DNA from: CAWJMD01 sp963845675
Lineage (GTDB): Bacteria; Actinomycetota; Actinomycetes; Actinomycetales; CAWJMD01
NCBI GenBank assembly: GCA_963845675.1
Contig: CAWJSX010000001.1
Location: forward strand, 1,488,001-1,552,000
Direction: 5' to 3'
DNA length: 64,000 nucleotides
The notes under the pieces were generated by a model. That model was given only the letters and a program-made list of their open reading frames with translations, was not told where the DNA came from and did no database searches. Position 1 is the stretch's first letter. Each line of letters begins with the position of its first letter. Positions 9,572 through 18,139 of the stretch are shown piece by piece. Position numbers and translations under genes: made by a program.

Positions 9572-10453
9572 TCAGTACACCCAGACGGCGCTGCTGCGCG
9601 GCATGAGGTTCTCGGCCCACACCATGTCCATCGCCGCGATGGTCACCCGCGCGCACCCGTGCGAGGCCGGGTGTGCGGGGACGCTCGTGTACCCGTGGAC
9701 GGCGATGCCGTCCGGGTGGAAGTAGCGCGGCCGGTAGAGGTTGCCGAGCGCGCCGTCCCGCCACCCGTCGTACGTCCACGTGACGTCGAAGCGGCCCTCG
9801 GGGGTGTCCGCGAGCAAGGTGCGGCCGTCGTGGCGGTACGTCTCGAACGTGCCGGTCGAGGTGTGCAGTGCCAACCTGACGGTTCCGTCCTGCACGAAGC
9901 TGATCACGCCTGCGGCGCGGTCGATCTCGGTCACCGAGCCGGTGCTGCTACGGGCCGCGGGCCGGGTGCCGGCGTCGAGCGCCATCCGCGTCTGCGGCCC
10001 GACCCGACCGTCGCGGCCGATGTCGGCGACCCCCTGGAGCGCGAGGACGGCCTGCGCGGTGAGCAGCCCGTACTCGCCGTCCGGCGTGCCCAGCCAGTAG
10101 CCGAGGTCGGTCAGCCGCTGCTGGAGCGCCATCACCTCGGGCCCCGAGTCGTCCCGCTGCAGGACAGTTCCCTTCGACGGGGTGGGCGCAGGTGTGGTGG
10201 GCGCCGGCGTCGACGGCGTGGGACTCGTGGTCGGTGGCGCGGACGTCGGTGGCGTCGACGTCGGTGGGGCGTTCGTCGGTGGCACGGACGGCGGGACGGA
10301 CGTCGGCGGGACTGACGTCGGCGGAGCGGAGGTCGTGGTGGTCGGCGGCCCGTCCCCGTCGTCGGTGCCCGTACCGCAGGCGGTGACGACGAGCGCGAGG
10401 ACGATCCCGGCGCCGACGGCCCGTCGCGCGGTGCGCGTGCGTCGGTGCGTCAT
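9572..10453 (-). CDS. Lipoprotein L,D-transpeptidase with peptidoglycan-binding domain
   Basis: A cell-wall cross-linking enzyme forming 3-3 peptide bridges. From the ATG at 10453 (AGGAG five bases upstream) there is a signal peptide with a lipobox ending VVTAC, a Pro/Thr/Ser linker of about 55 residues in short PPTS-like repeats, a PG_binding_1 domain (MALQQRLTDLGYW) and a YkuD catalytic domain whose active site reads VHGYTSVPAHPASHGCAR, with the catalytic Cys in SHGCAR. The protein should be lipid-anchored outside the membrane, the linker spanning the wall. It stands alone between two CoA-metabolism genes on the same strand. Confidence 0.9.
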   Translation of the reverse strand: MTHRRTRTARRAVGAGIVLALVVTACGTGTDDGDGPPTTTTSAPPTSVPPTSVPPSVPPTNAPPTSTPPTSAPPTTSPTPSTPAPTTPAPTPSKGTVLQRDDSGPEVMALQQRLTDLGYWLGTPDGEYGLLTAQAVLALQGVADIGRDGRVGPQTRMALDAGTRPAARSSTGSVTEIDRAAGVISFVQDGTVRLALHTSTGTFETYRHDGRTLLADTPEGRFDVTWTYDGWRDGALGNLYRPRYFHPDGIAVHGYTSVPAHPASHGCARVTIAAMDMVWAENLMPRSSAVWVY

Positions 10454-10564
10454 GGTGCTCCTTGGCGGTCGAGGGCGTTTCACCGTGTACGACTCGCCTC
10501 GGCGGCGGGACGTTGCCTCGATCAGGTCACCATCGGGTCACGAGGCCAACGGGTGTGGCCCGCC

Positions 10565-11545
10565 TCACTCCGACGGGGGCGTCCAGGTGGCGCTGCGCGT
10601 CATGCCCGCCGCACGGCCCTTGCCCGCCACGACGAGCGCCATCTTGCGCGAGGCCTCGTCGATCATCTCGTCGCCCAGCATCGCGGCGCCGCGCTTGCCG
10701 CCCGCCTCGGACGTGTACCAGTCGTAGGCGTCGAGGATGTTCTCCGCCTGGTCGTAGTCCTCCTGGCGTGGGCTGAACACCTCGTTCGCGGCGTCGAGCT
10801 GGCCGGGGTGCAGCACCCACTTGCCGTCCAGGCCGAGGGCGGCGGAGCGACCGGCCACACGGCGGAACCCGTCCACGTCCCGGATCTGCAGGTACGGCCC
10901 GTCGATCGCCTGCTTGTCGTTGGCGCGCGCCGCCATGAGGATCGACATCAGGATGTGGTGGTAGGCGTCGCCGACGTCGTAGCCGGGGGGCTGCTCCCCC
11001 ACCACGAGGCTCTTCATGTTGATCGACGCCATGAAGTCGGCCGGGCCGAAGATGATCGTCTCGACGCGCGGGCTCGCCTTCGCGATCGCGTCGACCTCGA
11101 TCAGGCCCCGGGCGTTCTCGATCTGGGCCTCGATGCCGATGCGGCCCACCTCGAGCCCGGTCGACTTCTCGATCTGGGTGAGCAGCAGGTCGAGCGCCAC
11201 GACCTGGTCCGCCGTCTGCACCTTCGGCAGCATGATGCAGTCGAGGTCGGCTCCGGCACCCTCGACGACCTCGACGACGTCGGCGTACGTCCACTGGGTC
11301 GTCCAGTCGTTCACGCGAACCGTCCGCACCTTGTCGCCCCACCCGCCCTCGGTGAGGGCGGCGACGATGTTGCGGCGGGCCTCCGGCTTGGCCAGCGGCG
11401 CCACGGCGTCCTCGATGTCGAGGAAGACCTGGTCGGCGGCCAGACCCCTTGCCTTGTCGAGCATCTTGGTGCTGGAGCCCGGCACCGCCAGGTTGGACCG
11501 GCGCGGGCGCAGGGTGCGGGGCGTGGACGGGGTCGCGTCGCTCAT
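10565..11545 (-). CDS. HpcH/HpaI aldolase family CoA-ester lyase
   Basis: A 326-residue CitE-like TIM-barrel enzyme that cleaves or forms beta-hydroxyacyl-CoA esters with glyoxylate or acetyl-CoA. Family motifs are RRSNLAVPGSSTKMLDKA at the start, DQVFLDIEDAV, the metal-binding Glu in IGIEAQIENARGL and Asp in IIFGPADFMASI. ATG at 11545 was chosen because upstream in-frame sequence is low-complexity and has no family similarity. It resembles malyl-CoA/citramalyl-CoA lyases of Actinobacteria. Substrate cannot be fixed from sequence; the MaoC and acyl-CoA dehydrogenase genes nearby would fit a mesaconyl/malyl-CoA route. Confidence 0.86.
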   Translation of the reverse strand: MSDATPSTPRTLRPRRSNLAVPGSSTKMLDKARGLAADQVFLDIEDAVAPLAKPEARRNIVAALTEGGWGDKVRTVRVNDWTTQWTYADVVEVVEGAGADLDCIMLPKVQTADQVVALDLLLTQIEKSTGLEVGRIGIEAQIENARGLIEVDAIAKASPRVETIIFGPADFMASINMKSLVVGEQPPGYDVGDAYHHILMSILMAARANDKQAIDGPYLQIRDVDGFRRVAGRSAALGLDGKWVLHPGQLDAANEVFSPRQEDYDQAENILDAYDWYTSEAGGKRGAAMLGDEMIDEASRKMALVVAGKGRAAGMTRSATWTPPSE

Positions 11546-11579
11546 GGGCCCAGAACCTACTGAGCGCACGACGCGCGCG

Positions 11580-12575
11580 TCACCGGTCGCGGGGCGTGAC
11601 GTTGCTCTCGGCGGTCCGCTCGCCCGTCGTGCCTGAGGACGCCGACGCGAGCCGGGCACGCGTACGCGCCCCGCCCAGCACCACGACGGCGAGACCCGCC
11701 ATCACGAGCAGCGCACCCGGGACGACGGCCGCCGGCGGCGCCTGCCCCAGCCAGACCCACGCCACCAGCGCGGCGCCGGGCACCTCCAGGAGCGTGGCCA
11801 GCGACACGGTGGTGGGGCCGGCGGTGCGCAGCGTGCGGTTGAGGACCGAGTGGCCGAGCAGCTGCGCCGAAGCCGTCAGCACGGCCAGCTCGACCCAGGT
11901 CCGGGTCTCGTAGCCCACCAGCTCGGTCCCGGTGGCGAGGCACGCGACCGCGAGCAGGCCGGCGCACACGGGGTACGCCACCGCGGTGTAGGTCCCGGTC
12001 GACACGTGCTCGCGCGCCTTCTCGCCGGCGAGCACGTAGCCGGCCCCCGCCATCCCGCCGACGAGCGCCATCGCGTCACCGAGGAGGGCGCGGCTCGAGC
12101 TGCTCGCGTCGACACCCGTGATCACGACGACACCGACCACAGCCAGCCCCACGCCGGCGACGACGGCGCGCGGCACCGTCCGCCCGCGCAGCCGGAACCA
12201 CGCCACCGTCCAGATCGGCGTCGTGCACACCAGCGCCGTCGCGGCGGCCACGGACGTGAGGCGCAGGCTCGGCATCCACAAGGCGAAGTGGAGGGCGAGC
12301 CAGGCGCCCGCGATCACGCTGTGCCGCAGCGCCTTCCGTCCGGCAGCTCCCACGATCTCGGCTCTCGGACGCGGCCGCGCCAGGACCCACGGCACGCCGA
12401 CCGCGGTTGCCATCGCCGTGCGCCAGAAGGCGACCGCCAGCCCGGCCGCCGCGGTCGCCGCGCCGATCGGGGCCGCGAGGGACACCCCGAGCACACCGAC
12501 CCCTAGCAGGAAGGCCGTCAGGAGCGGCCCGTCGTCGCCGGGGCCGGTCGGGCCGTCCGTCTCCGCGGTGGTCAC
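11580..12575 (-). CDS. EamA (DMT superfamily) transporter
   Basis: A polytopic membrane protein of 331 residues with about ten hydrophobic segments arranged as two EamA repeats, the usual layout of drug/metabolite exporters. The second half contains the typical AQLLGHSVLNRTLR and PTTVSLATLLEVPGAAL stretches seen in RhtA/YdcZ-type permeases. GTG at 12575 is preferred; longer in-frame starts add a low-complexity Gly/Ser/Pro region that is the shadow of the divergent gene at 12616. Substrate unknown, possibly amino acids or related metabolites. Confidence 0.85.
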   Translation of the reverse strand: MTTAETDGPTGPGDDGPLLTAFLLGVGVLGVSLAAPIGAATAAAGLAVAFWRTAMATAVGVPWVLARPRPRAEIVGAAGRKALRHSVIAGAWLALHFALWMPSLRLTSVAAATALVCTTPIWTVAWFRLRGRTVPRAVVAGVGLAVVGVVVITGVDASSSSRALLGDAMALVGGMAGAGYVLAGEKAREHVSTGTYTAVAYPVCAGLLAVACLATGTELVGYETRTWVELAVLTASAQLLGHSVLNRTLRTAGPTTVSLATLLEVPGAALVAWVWLGQAPPAAVVPGALLVMAGLAVVVLGGARTRARLASASSGTTGERTAESNVTPRDR

Positions 12576-12615
12576 TCCCGCACCCTGCCACGGGCAGTCG
12601 TGGGAAGGTGGCCCG

Positions 12616-13185
12616 GTGTCGACCGAGACCACGCCCGAGCCGACCCCGGATCCGCCGCCCACGCCGGCATCGGGCCCTGACGACGCTGCACCCACGACGG
12701 ATGCGGTGGTCGCTGCCGCGGCGACCAAGGCCGGTCTCGTCTGGGTCAGTGCGGCCGGCCAGCCGGCTCAGTCGCTCTGGCACGTCTGGCACGACGACGC
12801 CGTGACGGTCGTCGTGGGCGGGCGCGAGCAGCCGGACCCGGTCGGCGGGGCGTCGGTGGTCGAGCTCACCGTCCCGAGCAAGGACACCCGGGCACGGCTG
12901 GTGCGCGTGGAGGCCACCGTCGACCACGTCGCCCCGGACGACGGACGGTGGGGTGCGACCGCCGCCGCCCTCAGCGCCGCCCGCCTCAACGCGGTCGACG
13001 CCCCGGGTCAGCTCGCGGCCTGGGCCGAGGGCTCACGCATCCTGCGGCTCGTGCCCCGACCGGGCGGCGCACTGGTCGGCGCCGAGGAGGGCGCCGGGTC
13101 GGGTGAGGTGCGGGTCGACGTGGAGACCGTCACGCCCCGGGGATGGATACCTCTCCGCTCGAGACTGCGACGACGTCGCCGCTGA
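12616..13185 (+). CDS. Conserved actinobacterial hypothetical protein
   Basis: A 190-residue soluble protein beginning at GTG 12616, only 40 bases from the divergent EamA gene. The first 35 residues are Pro/Thr/Asp-rich and likely disordered; the rest forms an alpha/beta domain with motifs GLVWVSAAG, LWHVWHDDAVTVVVGG and ELTVPSKDTRARLV. This resembles a widespread actinobacterial family I have seen annotated only as hypothetical and that looks like a flavin-reductase-type split barrel. No catalytic residues can be named. Its 3' end overlaps the convergent PhzF gene by 56 bases. Confidence 0.65.
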   Translation: MSTETTPEPTPDPPPTPASGPDDAAPTTDAVVAAAATKAGLVWVSAAGQPAQSLWHVWHDDAVTVVVGGREQPDPVGGASVVELTVPSKDTRARLVRVEATVDHVAPDDGRWGATAAALSAARLNAVDAPGQLAAWAEGSRILRLVPRPGGALVGAEEGAGSGEVRVDVETVTPRGWIPLRSRLRRRRR

Positions 13186-14050
13186 CGCGGGTCACGACCG
13201 CCCGGCCGTCGGCCGCCTCGACCTCCACGAGCAGCACGGAGGGACGGCCCAGCTCGGTGCCCTGCGACACGGTGAACGTCGACGTCCCGGTGCCCAGCAT
13301 CAGGCCGACCGCGACAGCGTGCACGGCCAGCCCGAGAGCCGCCGAGCCGGTCGCCGGGTCCTCCGCGACCCCGATGTCGGCGGCGAAGAGGCGGGCCCTC
13401 ACGGGCTTCTCCGGTGCTGCACGGCCGTCGCCGTCCGGCCAGCCCACGACGTACAGGCCGTGCACCTCGAACTCCGACAGCGAGGCCGGGGCGGCGCGGG
13501 GCACCGCGTCCGGTCGCACGTGGAGGTAGGCGAACTCGTTGCCCGTGCCGGCGAGGCCGCACGGCCGGCCGACGAGGTCGTCCGGCGTGAGTCCCACGGC
13601 GGCGGCGAGCGCCTCGGCGTCGAGCCCGCCGCCGTCCGGCGCGCCCAGCGTCGGCGCTCCGCCGGTCAGCGTCACCGGTCCCCCGTCCGGCGAGACCGTG
13701 AGCGGCAGGTCACCTGCACCGCACGCCTGCACGACCGTCCCCGGCTCCACCCACCCGCGGCGGGCCAGGGTCCACGCCGTCCCCACGCTCGGGTGCCCCG
13801 CGAACGGCAGCTCTGTCGTCGGCGTGAAGATCCGGAGCCGGTAGTCGACGCCGCGTGCGGTCTCGTCGGCGTCCGGCCGCATCGGGAACGCCGTCTCCGA
13901 CAGGTGGAACTCGCGCGCCAGCGACTGCAGCTGCGGGGTCGTCAGGTCCTCGGTGCCGAACACGACAGCCAACGGGTTGCCCGTGAACGCCGTGTCGGTG
14001 AACACGTCCACGACCTCGAACTCCAGCCGTCCCCGGCCCAAAGCACCCAT
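13130..14050 (-). CDS. PhzF-family isomerase/epimerase-like protein
   Basis: A 306-residue member of the PhzF/diaminopimelate-epimerase-like fold. The N-terminal signature VVDVFTDTAFTGNPLAVV with the family Glu in HLSETAFPM, the RIFTPTTELPFAGHPSVGTA motif and the C-terminal AEDPATGSAALGL motif are all present. ATG at 14050 matches the family start; longer readings run through the palindromic repeat upstream. Members act on small hydroxy or amino acids; no phenazine genes are near, so the substrate is unknown. Confidence 0.86.
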   Translation of the reverse strand: MGALGRGRLEFEVVDVFTDTAFTGNPLAVVFGTEDLTTPQLQSLAREFHLSETAFPMRPDADETARGVDYRLRIFTPTTELPFAGHPSVGTAWTLARRGWVEPGTVVQACGAGDLPLTVSPDGGPVTLTGGAPTLGAPDGGGLDAEALAAAVGLTPDDLVGRPCGLAGTGNEFAYLHVRPDAVPRAAPASLSEFEVHGLYVVGWPDGDGRAAPEKPVRARLFAADIGVAEDPATGSAALGLAVHAVAVGLMLGTGTSTFTVSQGTELGRPSVLLVEVEAADGRAVVTRVSGDVVAVSSGEVSIPGA

Positions 14051-14078
14051 CCCTCCACGGTAGCGACCCCCACCCCGT

Positions 14079-14141
14079 CGCAGATCGTCCCCTTTCCGCG
14101 ACGAGACGGGCCCGTGGATCGCGGAAAGGGGACGATCTGCG
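14079..14141. repeat. Inverted pair of a 22-bp palindromic-repeat-family unit
   Basis: Two perfect 22-base inverted copies (14079-14100 and 14120-14141) separated by 19 bases that contain their own 10-bp palindrome ACGGGCCCGT. The arm starts CGCAGATCGTCC and ends CCGCG. The same start, with minor changes after it, is the first unit of the tandem array at 35875. It lies between the divergent PhzF and MgtE-like genes, so it is not a terminator between convergent genes. Could be a regulator operator, a cruciform or a mobile palindrome. Confidence 0.85.
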
Positions 14142-14217
14142 GACCGGGGGGCGGCGGAGGCGGGTTGCGGGGCGACGTCCCGGGCGGTGACGGGTGCGGC
14201 CACTAGCCTGGGCTCTC

Positions 14218-15546
14218 GTGAGCAGCTCCCCGAACAGGGTCTTCGTGGCACGGCTGGTCGGGCTGGCCGTCTTCGACCCGCTGGGCGACCAGGTCGGCAA
14301 GGTGCGCGACGTCGTGACCGTCTTCCGGGGCGAGCGCCGTCCCCGCGCCGTCGGGCTGGTGGTGGAGGTCGCGGCTCGCAAGCGGGTCTTCGTCCCCATG
14401 ACGCGGGTGACGTCGATGGACGTGGGACAGGTGATCACCACCGGCCTGGTGAACCTGCGGCGGTTCGAGAAGCGCGCCGCCGAGACGCTGATCATCGCCG
14501 AGGTGCTCGAGCGCGAGGTGAAGCTCCGGGACGGCTCCGGGTCGGCCGTCGTCGAGGACGTCGCCATCGAGCAGCTGCGCAACCGCGACTGGGAGCTCGC
14601 CAAGGTCTTCGTCCGGCGCGGCACCGGCCACCGCGGCCTGTCCGGACGGCTGCGGCGCCGCCGTGGCGAGACCCTGCTGCTCGAGGTCGACCAGGTGGAG
14701 GGTCTCGCGGAGCACGCCACGGCCCAGTCGGCGAGCCTGCTGCTGGCGTCGTTCTCGGAGATGAAGGCCGCCGACATCGCCGACCTGCTGCACGACCTCT
14801 CCGGCAAGCGTCGCCGCGAGCTCGCCGCCGAGCTCGACGACGAGCGGCTCGCCGACGTGCTGGAGGAGCTTCCCGAGGACGACCAGGTCGAGATCCTCTC
14901 GACGCTCGACCAGGGCCGGGCGGCGGACGTGCTCGAGGCGATGCAGCCCGACGACGCGGCCGACCTGCTCAACGAGTTCTCCGAGGCCGAGCAGGAGCGG
15001 CTGCTGGGCGCGATGGAGCCCGACGACGCCGAGGACGTGCGCCGCCTGCTGGCCTACGACGAGGACACCGCCGGCGGGCTGATGACGTCCGAGCCGGTCG
15101 TGCTCGGACCCGAGGCCACGGTCGCGGAGGCGCTCGCCCTCGTCCGCCGGGTCGAGCTGTCGCCGTCCCTGGCCGCAGCGGTCTACGTCTGCCGGCCGCC
15201 CACCGAGACACCCACCGGGACCTTCCTCGGGGTGGTCCACATCCAGCGGATGCTGCGTGAGGCGCCCCACGTGTCCATCGGCACGATCGTCGACAAGGAC
15301 ATCGAGTCGGTCGGGCCCGAGGCCCCGCTCGGGCTGCTGACCCGCCGTCTCGCGACCTACAACCTCGTGTCGATCCCCGTGACCGACGAGGACGACCGGC
15401 TGATCGGTGCGGTGACCGTCGACGACGTCCTCGACCACCTGCTGCCGGAGGACTGGCGCGAGCAGGACGAGGACGCGGTCGACGCCGACCAGCACATCAG
15501 CGCGGACACGCAGACCGTGATCGGCGAGGAGCCGGGTCGTGGCTGA
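14218..15546 (+). CDS. MgtE N-domain and CBS-pair protein with PRC-barrel-like N-terminus, no transporter domain
   Basis: A 442-residue soluble protein starting at GTG 14218. The first 90 residues look like a PRC-barrel (VGLAVFDPLGDQVGKVRDVV), a second such module follows, then an MgtE_N superhelical domain (SEMKAADIADLLHDLSG to about residue 285) with the LLAYDEDTAGGLMT signature, then two CBS repeats. True MgtE channels continue with five membrane helices; these are absent and the protein ends in an acidic tail. It resembles the Rv1232c type. It probably senses Mg2+ or nucleotides and regulates a separate partner. The next gene overlaps its stop by 8 bases. Confidence 0.84.
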   Translation: MSSSPNRVFVARLVGLAVFDPLGDQVGKVRDVVTVFRGERRPRAVGLVVEVAARKRVFVPMTRVTSMDVGQVITTGLVNLRRFEKRAAETLIIAEVLEREVKLRDGSGSAVVEDVAIEQLRNRDWELAKVFVRRGTGHRGLSGRLRRRRGETLLLEVDQVEGLAEHATAQSASLLLASFSEMKAADIADLLHDLSGKRRRELAAELDDERLADVLEELPEDDQVEILSTLDQGRAADVLEAMQPDDAADLLNEFSEAEQERLLGAMEPDDAEDVRRLLAYDEDTAGGLMTSEPVVLGPEATVAEALALVRRVELSPSLAAAVYVCRPPTETPTGTFLGVVHIQRMLREAPHVSIGTIVDKDIESVGPEAPLGLLTRRLATYNLVSIPVTDEDDRLIGAVTVDDVLDHLLPEDWREQDEDAVDADQHISADTQTVIGEEPGRG

Positions 15547-16111
15547 CCGCCGGCCGATCCCGCGCGGCAGACGGCGCAGTCCCGGCCTCGACACGCCCCG
15601 CGAGCGGCGTCGACGGATGGTCCCTCGGACCGGCGTCGACCCGGAGGCGTTCGGCCGCGCGTCGGAGGCGTTCGCCCGGTTCATGGGGACGCCTCGGTTC
15701 CTCGTCTACATGACGGCGTTCGTCGTGGCGTGGCTGGCGTGGAACACGGTCGGGCCGGCCGACCTGCAGTTCGACCCGCGCGAGCTCAACTACACGCTGC
15801 TCACGCTGATCCTGTCGCTGCAGGCCTCGTACGCCGCCCCCCTGATCCTGCTGGCCCAGAACCGTCAGGACGACCGCGACCGGGTGTCCCTCGAACAGGA
15901 CCGGCAGCGCGCGGAGCGCAACCTGGCAGACACCGAGTACCTGGCACGTGAGGTCGCTGCGCTGAGGGTGGCGATGCGTGACGTCGCGACACGCGACTTC
16001 CTCCGGTCCGAGCTGCGCGACCTCCTGTCCGACCTCGAGCGCGTCCAGCAGGAGGCGTCGGCCGCGTCGGACGGTCCAGGCCCGGCCGACCCGGGCACCC
16101 GGACGGGCTAG
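15539..16111 (+). CDS. DUF1003 membrane protein
   Basis: A 190-residue protein whose GTG start overlaps the stop of the MgtE-N/CBS gene, so they are translationally coupled. After a basic N-terminus there are two membrane helices (near residues 55-75 and 85-105) with the DUF1003 core VYMTAFVVAWLAWN and YTLLTLILSLQASYAAPLI, then a long charged segment predicted as coiled coil (LAQNRQDDRDRVSLEQDRQR onward). The pairing with a soluble MgtE-like protein is recurrent in Actinobacteria and suggests one membrane complex. Molecular function unknown. Confidence 0.85.
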   Translation: MADRRPIPRGRRRSPGLDTPRERRRRMVPRTGVDPEAFGRASEAFARFMGTPRFLVYMTAFVVAWLAWNTVGPADLQFDPRELNYTLLTLILSLQASYAAPLILLAQNRQDDRDRVSLEQDRQRAERNLADTEYLAREVAALRVAMRDVATRDFLRSELRDLLSDLERVQQEASAASDGPGPADPGTRTG

Positions 16112-16162
16112 CCCGCTCGTGCCGCTCCTTCACCGGGCGGCACCCCGTGCCGATAGACGCCC

Positions 16163-18097
16163 ATGACGTACGAGCGTGCGATGCCGGGCGCCGTCTTCAG
16201 GGCTGCCCTGGCGCGGGAGACGGTCAACCGCCAGCGACTCGGGGACGTGCTGGTCGACGCCGGGGTGATCACGGCCGCCGACCTCGCGGAGACCCTCGCG
16301 CGGCAGGGCAACGGCGACCGCAGCCGGCAGCGACTGGGGGTGATGCTGGTCGAGCTCGGCTTCGCGGACGAGCAGGAGATCGCCGAGGCGCTCGGCTCGC
16401 AGCTCGGCCTGCCCCTGCTCGACCTGTCGCAGCGGCTCCCCTCCCCCGAGGTGGTCCGGCTGCTGCCACGCGTCGTCGCCGACCGGGCGCAGGCGCTGGT
16501 CGTGGACCGCACCGAGCACGGCCTGGCGATCGCGATGGCCGACCCGACGAACGTGCTCGCACTGGACGACGTCAAGCTGCACACGCGCGCCACGTCACTG
16601 ACGGTGATCGTCGCGACCCCGACCCAGATCTCCGACCAGCTCGCCCGGGCGTGGTCGCTCAACGAGGACGCCAACGGCGTCGCCGCGATCGTGGAGACGA
16701 TGGGCGGAGAGGCCACGGACCCCGTCGAGCTCGACGAGGGCAGCGCCGTCGACGCGCCGACCGTCCACCTGGTCAACCGGATCCTCTCGGACGCCGTGCG
16801 CGCCCGCGCGTCCGACGTGCACGTCGAGACCCAGAGCGACGCCCTCCGCGTCCGCTTCCGGGTCGACGGCATCCTGCGCGAGGCGATGACCACGCCCCGC
16901 CGGGTGGCGCCTGCCGTGATCAGCCGACTCAAGATCGTGTCGGGTCTCGACATCGCCGAGCGTCGCGTGCCGCAGGACGGTCGGGCCCGGATCACCGTGG
17001 ACGGGTCGCAGGTCGACTGCCGCGTCTCCACGGTGCCCGGCGTGCACGGGGAGAAGGTCGTGATCCGCCTGCTGACGCGTGGGGCCCAGGTGTCGCGCCT
17101 CGACGCGCTGGGGCTGACCCGGCCCCAGCTCGAGCTGTTCCGCTCCGTGCTGACCGCGCCGCAGGGTCTCGTCCTGATCACCGGCCCCACCGGCTCGGGC
17201 AAGACGAACACCCTGTACTCGGCGATCGCAGAGATCGTGTCGCCCGAGAAGAACGTCGTCACCCTCGAGGACCCGGTGGAGGTGCAGCTGCCCGGCATCA
17301 CGCAGGTCCAGGTGCACGAACGGGCCGGCATGACGTTCGAGAAGGGGCTGCGCGCCGTGCTGCGCCAGGACCCCGACATCGTGCTGGTCGGCGAGGTCCG
17401 TGACACCCAGACGGCCGAGCTCGCCCTCAAGGCGGCGCTCACCGGCCACATGGTGCTCACCACCCTGCACACCAACTCCGCGGCCGCCGCGCTGACGCGG
17501 CTCGTCGACATGGGGGTCGAGCCCTTCCTCGTCGCGTCGTCCCTGTCGCTCTCGGTCGCGCAGCGCCTGGTCCGCACGCCGTGCTCCGCCTGCGCGGTGC
17601 CCTACGTGCCCGAGGAGGACGTGCTGACGCTGCTGGGCCTGACACGCGCCGACCTCGCCGACGCGACCCCGCGCAAGGGCACCGGGTGCCCGCTGTGCGC
17701 CCGCAGCGGCTACGTCGGCCGGACCGGCGTCTACGAGGTCGTCGAGGTCGACGCCGCGATGCGCCGGGTGCTCGTCAAGGACCCCAGCGAGTCGGCGGTC
17801 GGCGCCCAGGTGCGCGCGAACCGCACGGCGACCCTGCGCACGTCCGCGCTGGAGAAGGCCCGCCGCGGCGAGACCACGTTCGAGGAGGTGGTGCGGGTCA
17901 CGCACACCGACTACAGCGCGGCGCGGCACTGCCCGTCGTGCGAGCGCAGCGTCGAGCACGACATGGTCGCCTGCCCGTGGTGCGCCACGGCCCTGGACGG
18001 CGACCAGTGCTCGGCCTGTCGTCGGCACCGCGAGCCCGACTGGACGGTGTGCCCGTGGTGCAGGGCACCGGTCAAGGGCGCCACCGCCCGGCAGTGA
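16163..18097 (+). CDS. GspE/PilB-type secretion ATPase with C-terminal double zinc ribbon
   Basis: A 644-residue assembly ATPase. Residues 22-165 hold GspE-N (MshEN-like) modules, followed by an N2 domain and the RecA core: Walker A GPTGSGKTN (341-349), Asp box near 366-372, Walker B with VGEVRD (409-414), and the His box in LTTLHTNSAAAALTRL. The usual zinc site of PilB-type ATPases is CSAC (474-477) with CPLC (509-512). Unusually, the tail carries four more CxxC pairs (590/593, 604/607, 616/619, 630/633), a double zinc ribbon. No pilin, GspF or prepilin peptidase gene is nearby, so it is an orphan engine. Confidence 0.85.
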   Translation: MTYERAMPGAVFRAALARETVNRQRLGDVLVDAGVITAADLAETLARQGNGDRSRQRLGVMLVELGFADEQEIAEALGSQLGLPLLDLSQRLPSPEVVRLLPRVVADRAQALVVDRTEHGLAIAMADPTNVLALDDVKLHTRATSLTVIVATPTQISDQLARAWSLNEDANGVAAIVETMGGEATDPVELDEGSAVDAPTVHLVNRILSDAVRARASDVHVETQSDALRVRFRVDGILREAMTTPRRVAPAVISRLKIVSGLDIAERRVPQDGRARITVDGSQVDCRVSTVPGVHGEKVVIRLLTRGAQVSRLDALGLTRPQLELFRSVLTAPQGLVLITGPTGSGKTNTLYSAIAEIVSPEKNVVTLEDPVEVQLPGITQVQVHERAGMTFEKGLRAVLRQDPDIVLVGEVRDTQTAELALKAALTGHMVLTTLHTNSAAAALTRLVDMGVEPFLVASSLSLSVAQRLVRTPCSACAVPYVPEEDVLTLLGLTRADLADATPRKGTGCPLCARSGYVGRTGVYEVVEVDAAMRRVLVKDPSESAVGAQVRANRTATLRTSALEKARRGETTFEEVVRVTHTDYSAARHCPSCERSVEHDMVACPWCATALDGDQCSACRRHREPDWTVCPWCRAPVKGATARQ

Positions 18098-18139
18098 CCC
18101 CTGTCGGCGGTCGCACGTCGACCGACGTACCCTGACGGC

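Noticed and set aside
13130..14050. Phenazine biosynthesis cluster because of PhzF
   Set aside because: PhzF-like proteins are widespread and no phzA-E/G genes are nearby.
16163..18097. Type IV pilus or type II secretion locus
   Set aside because: Only the ATPase is present; neighbours are Mrp and DUF1003 genes, not pilins or platform proteins.
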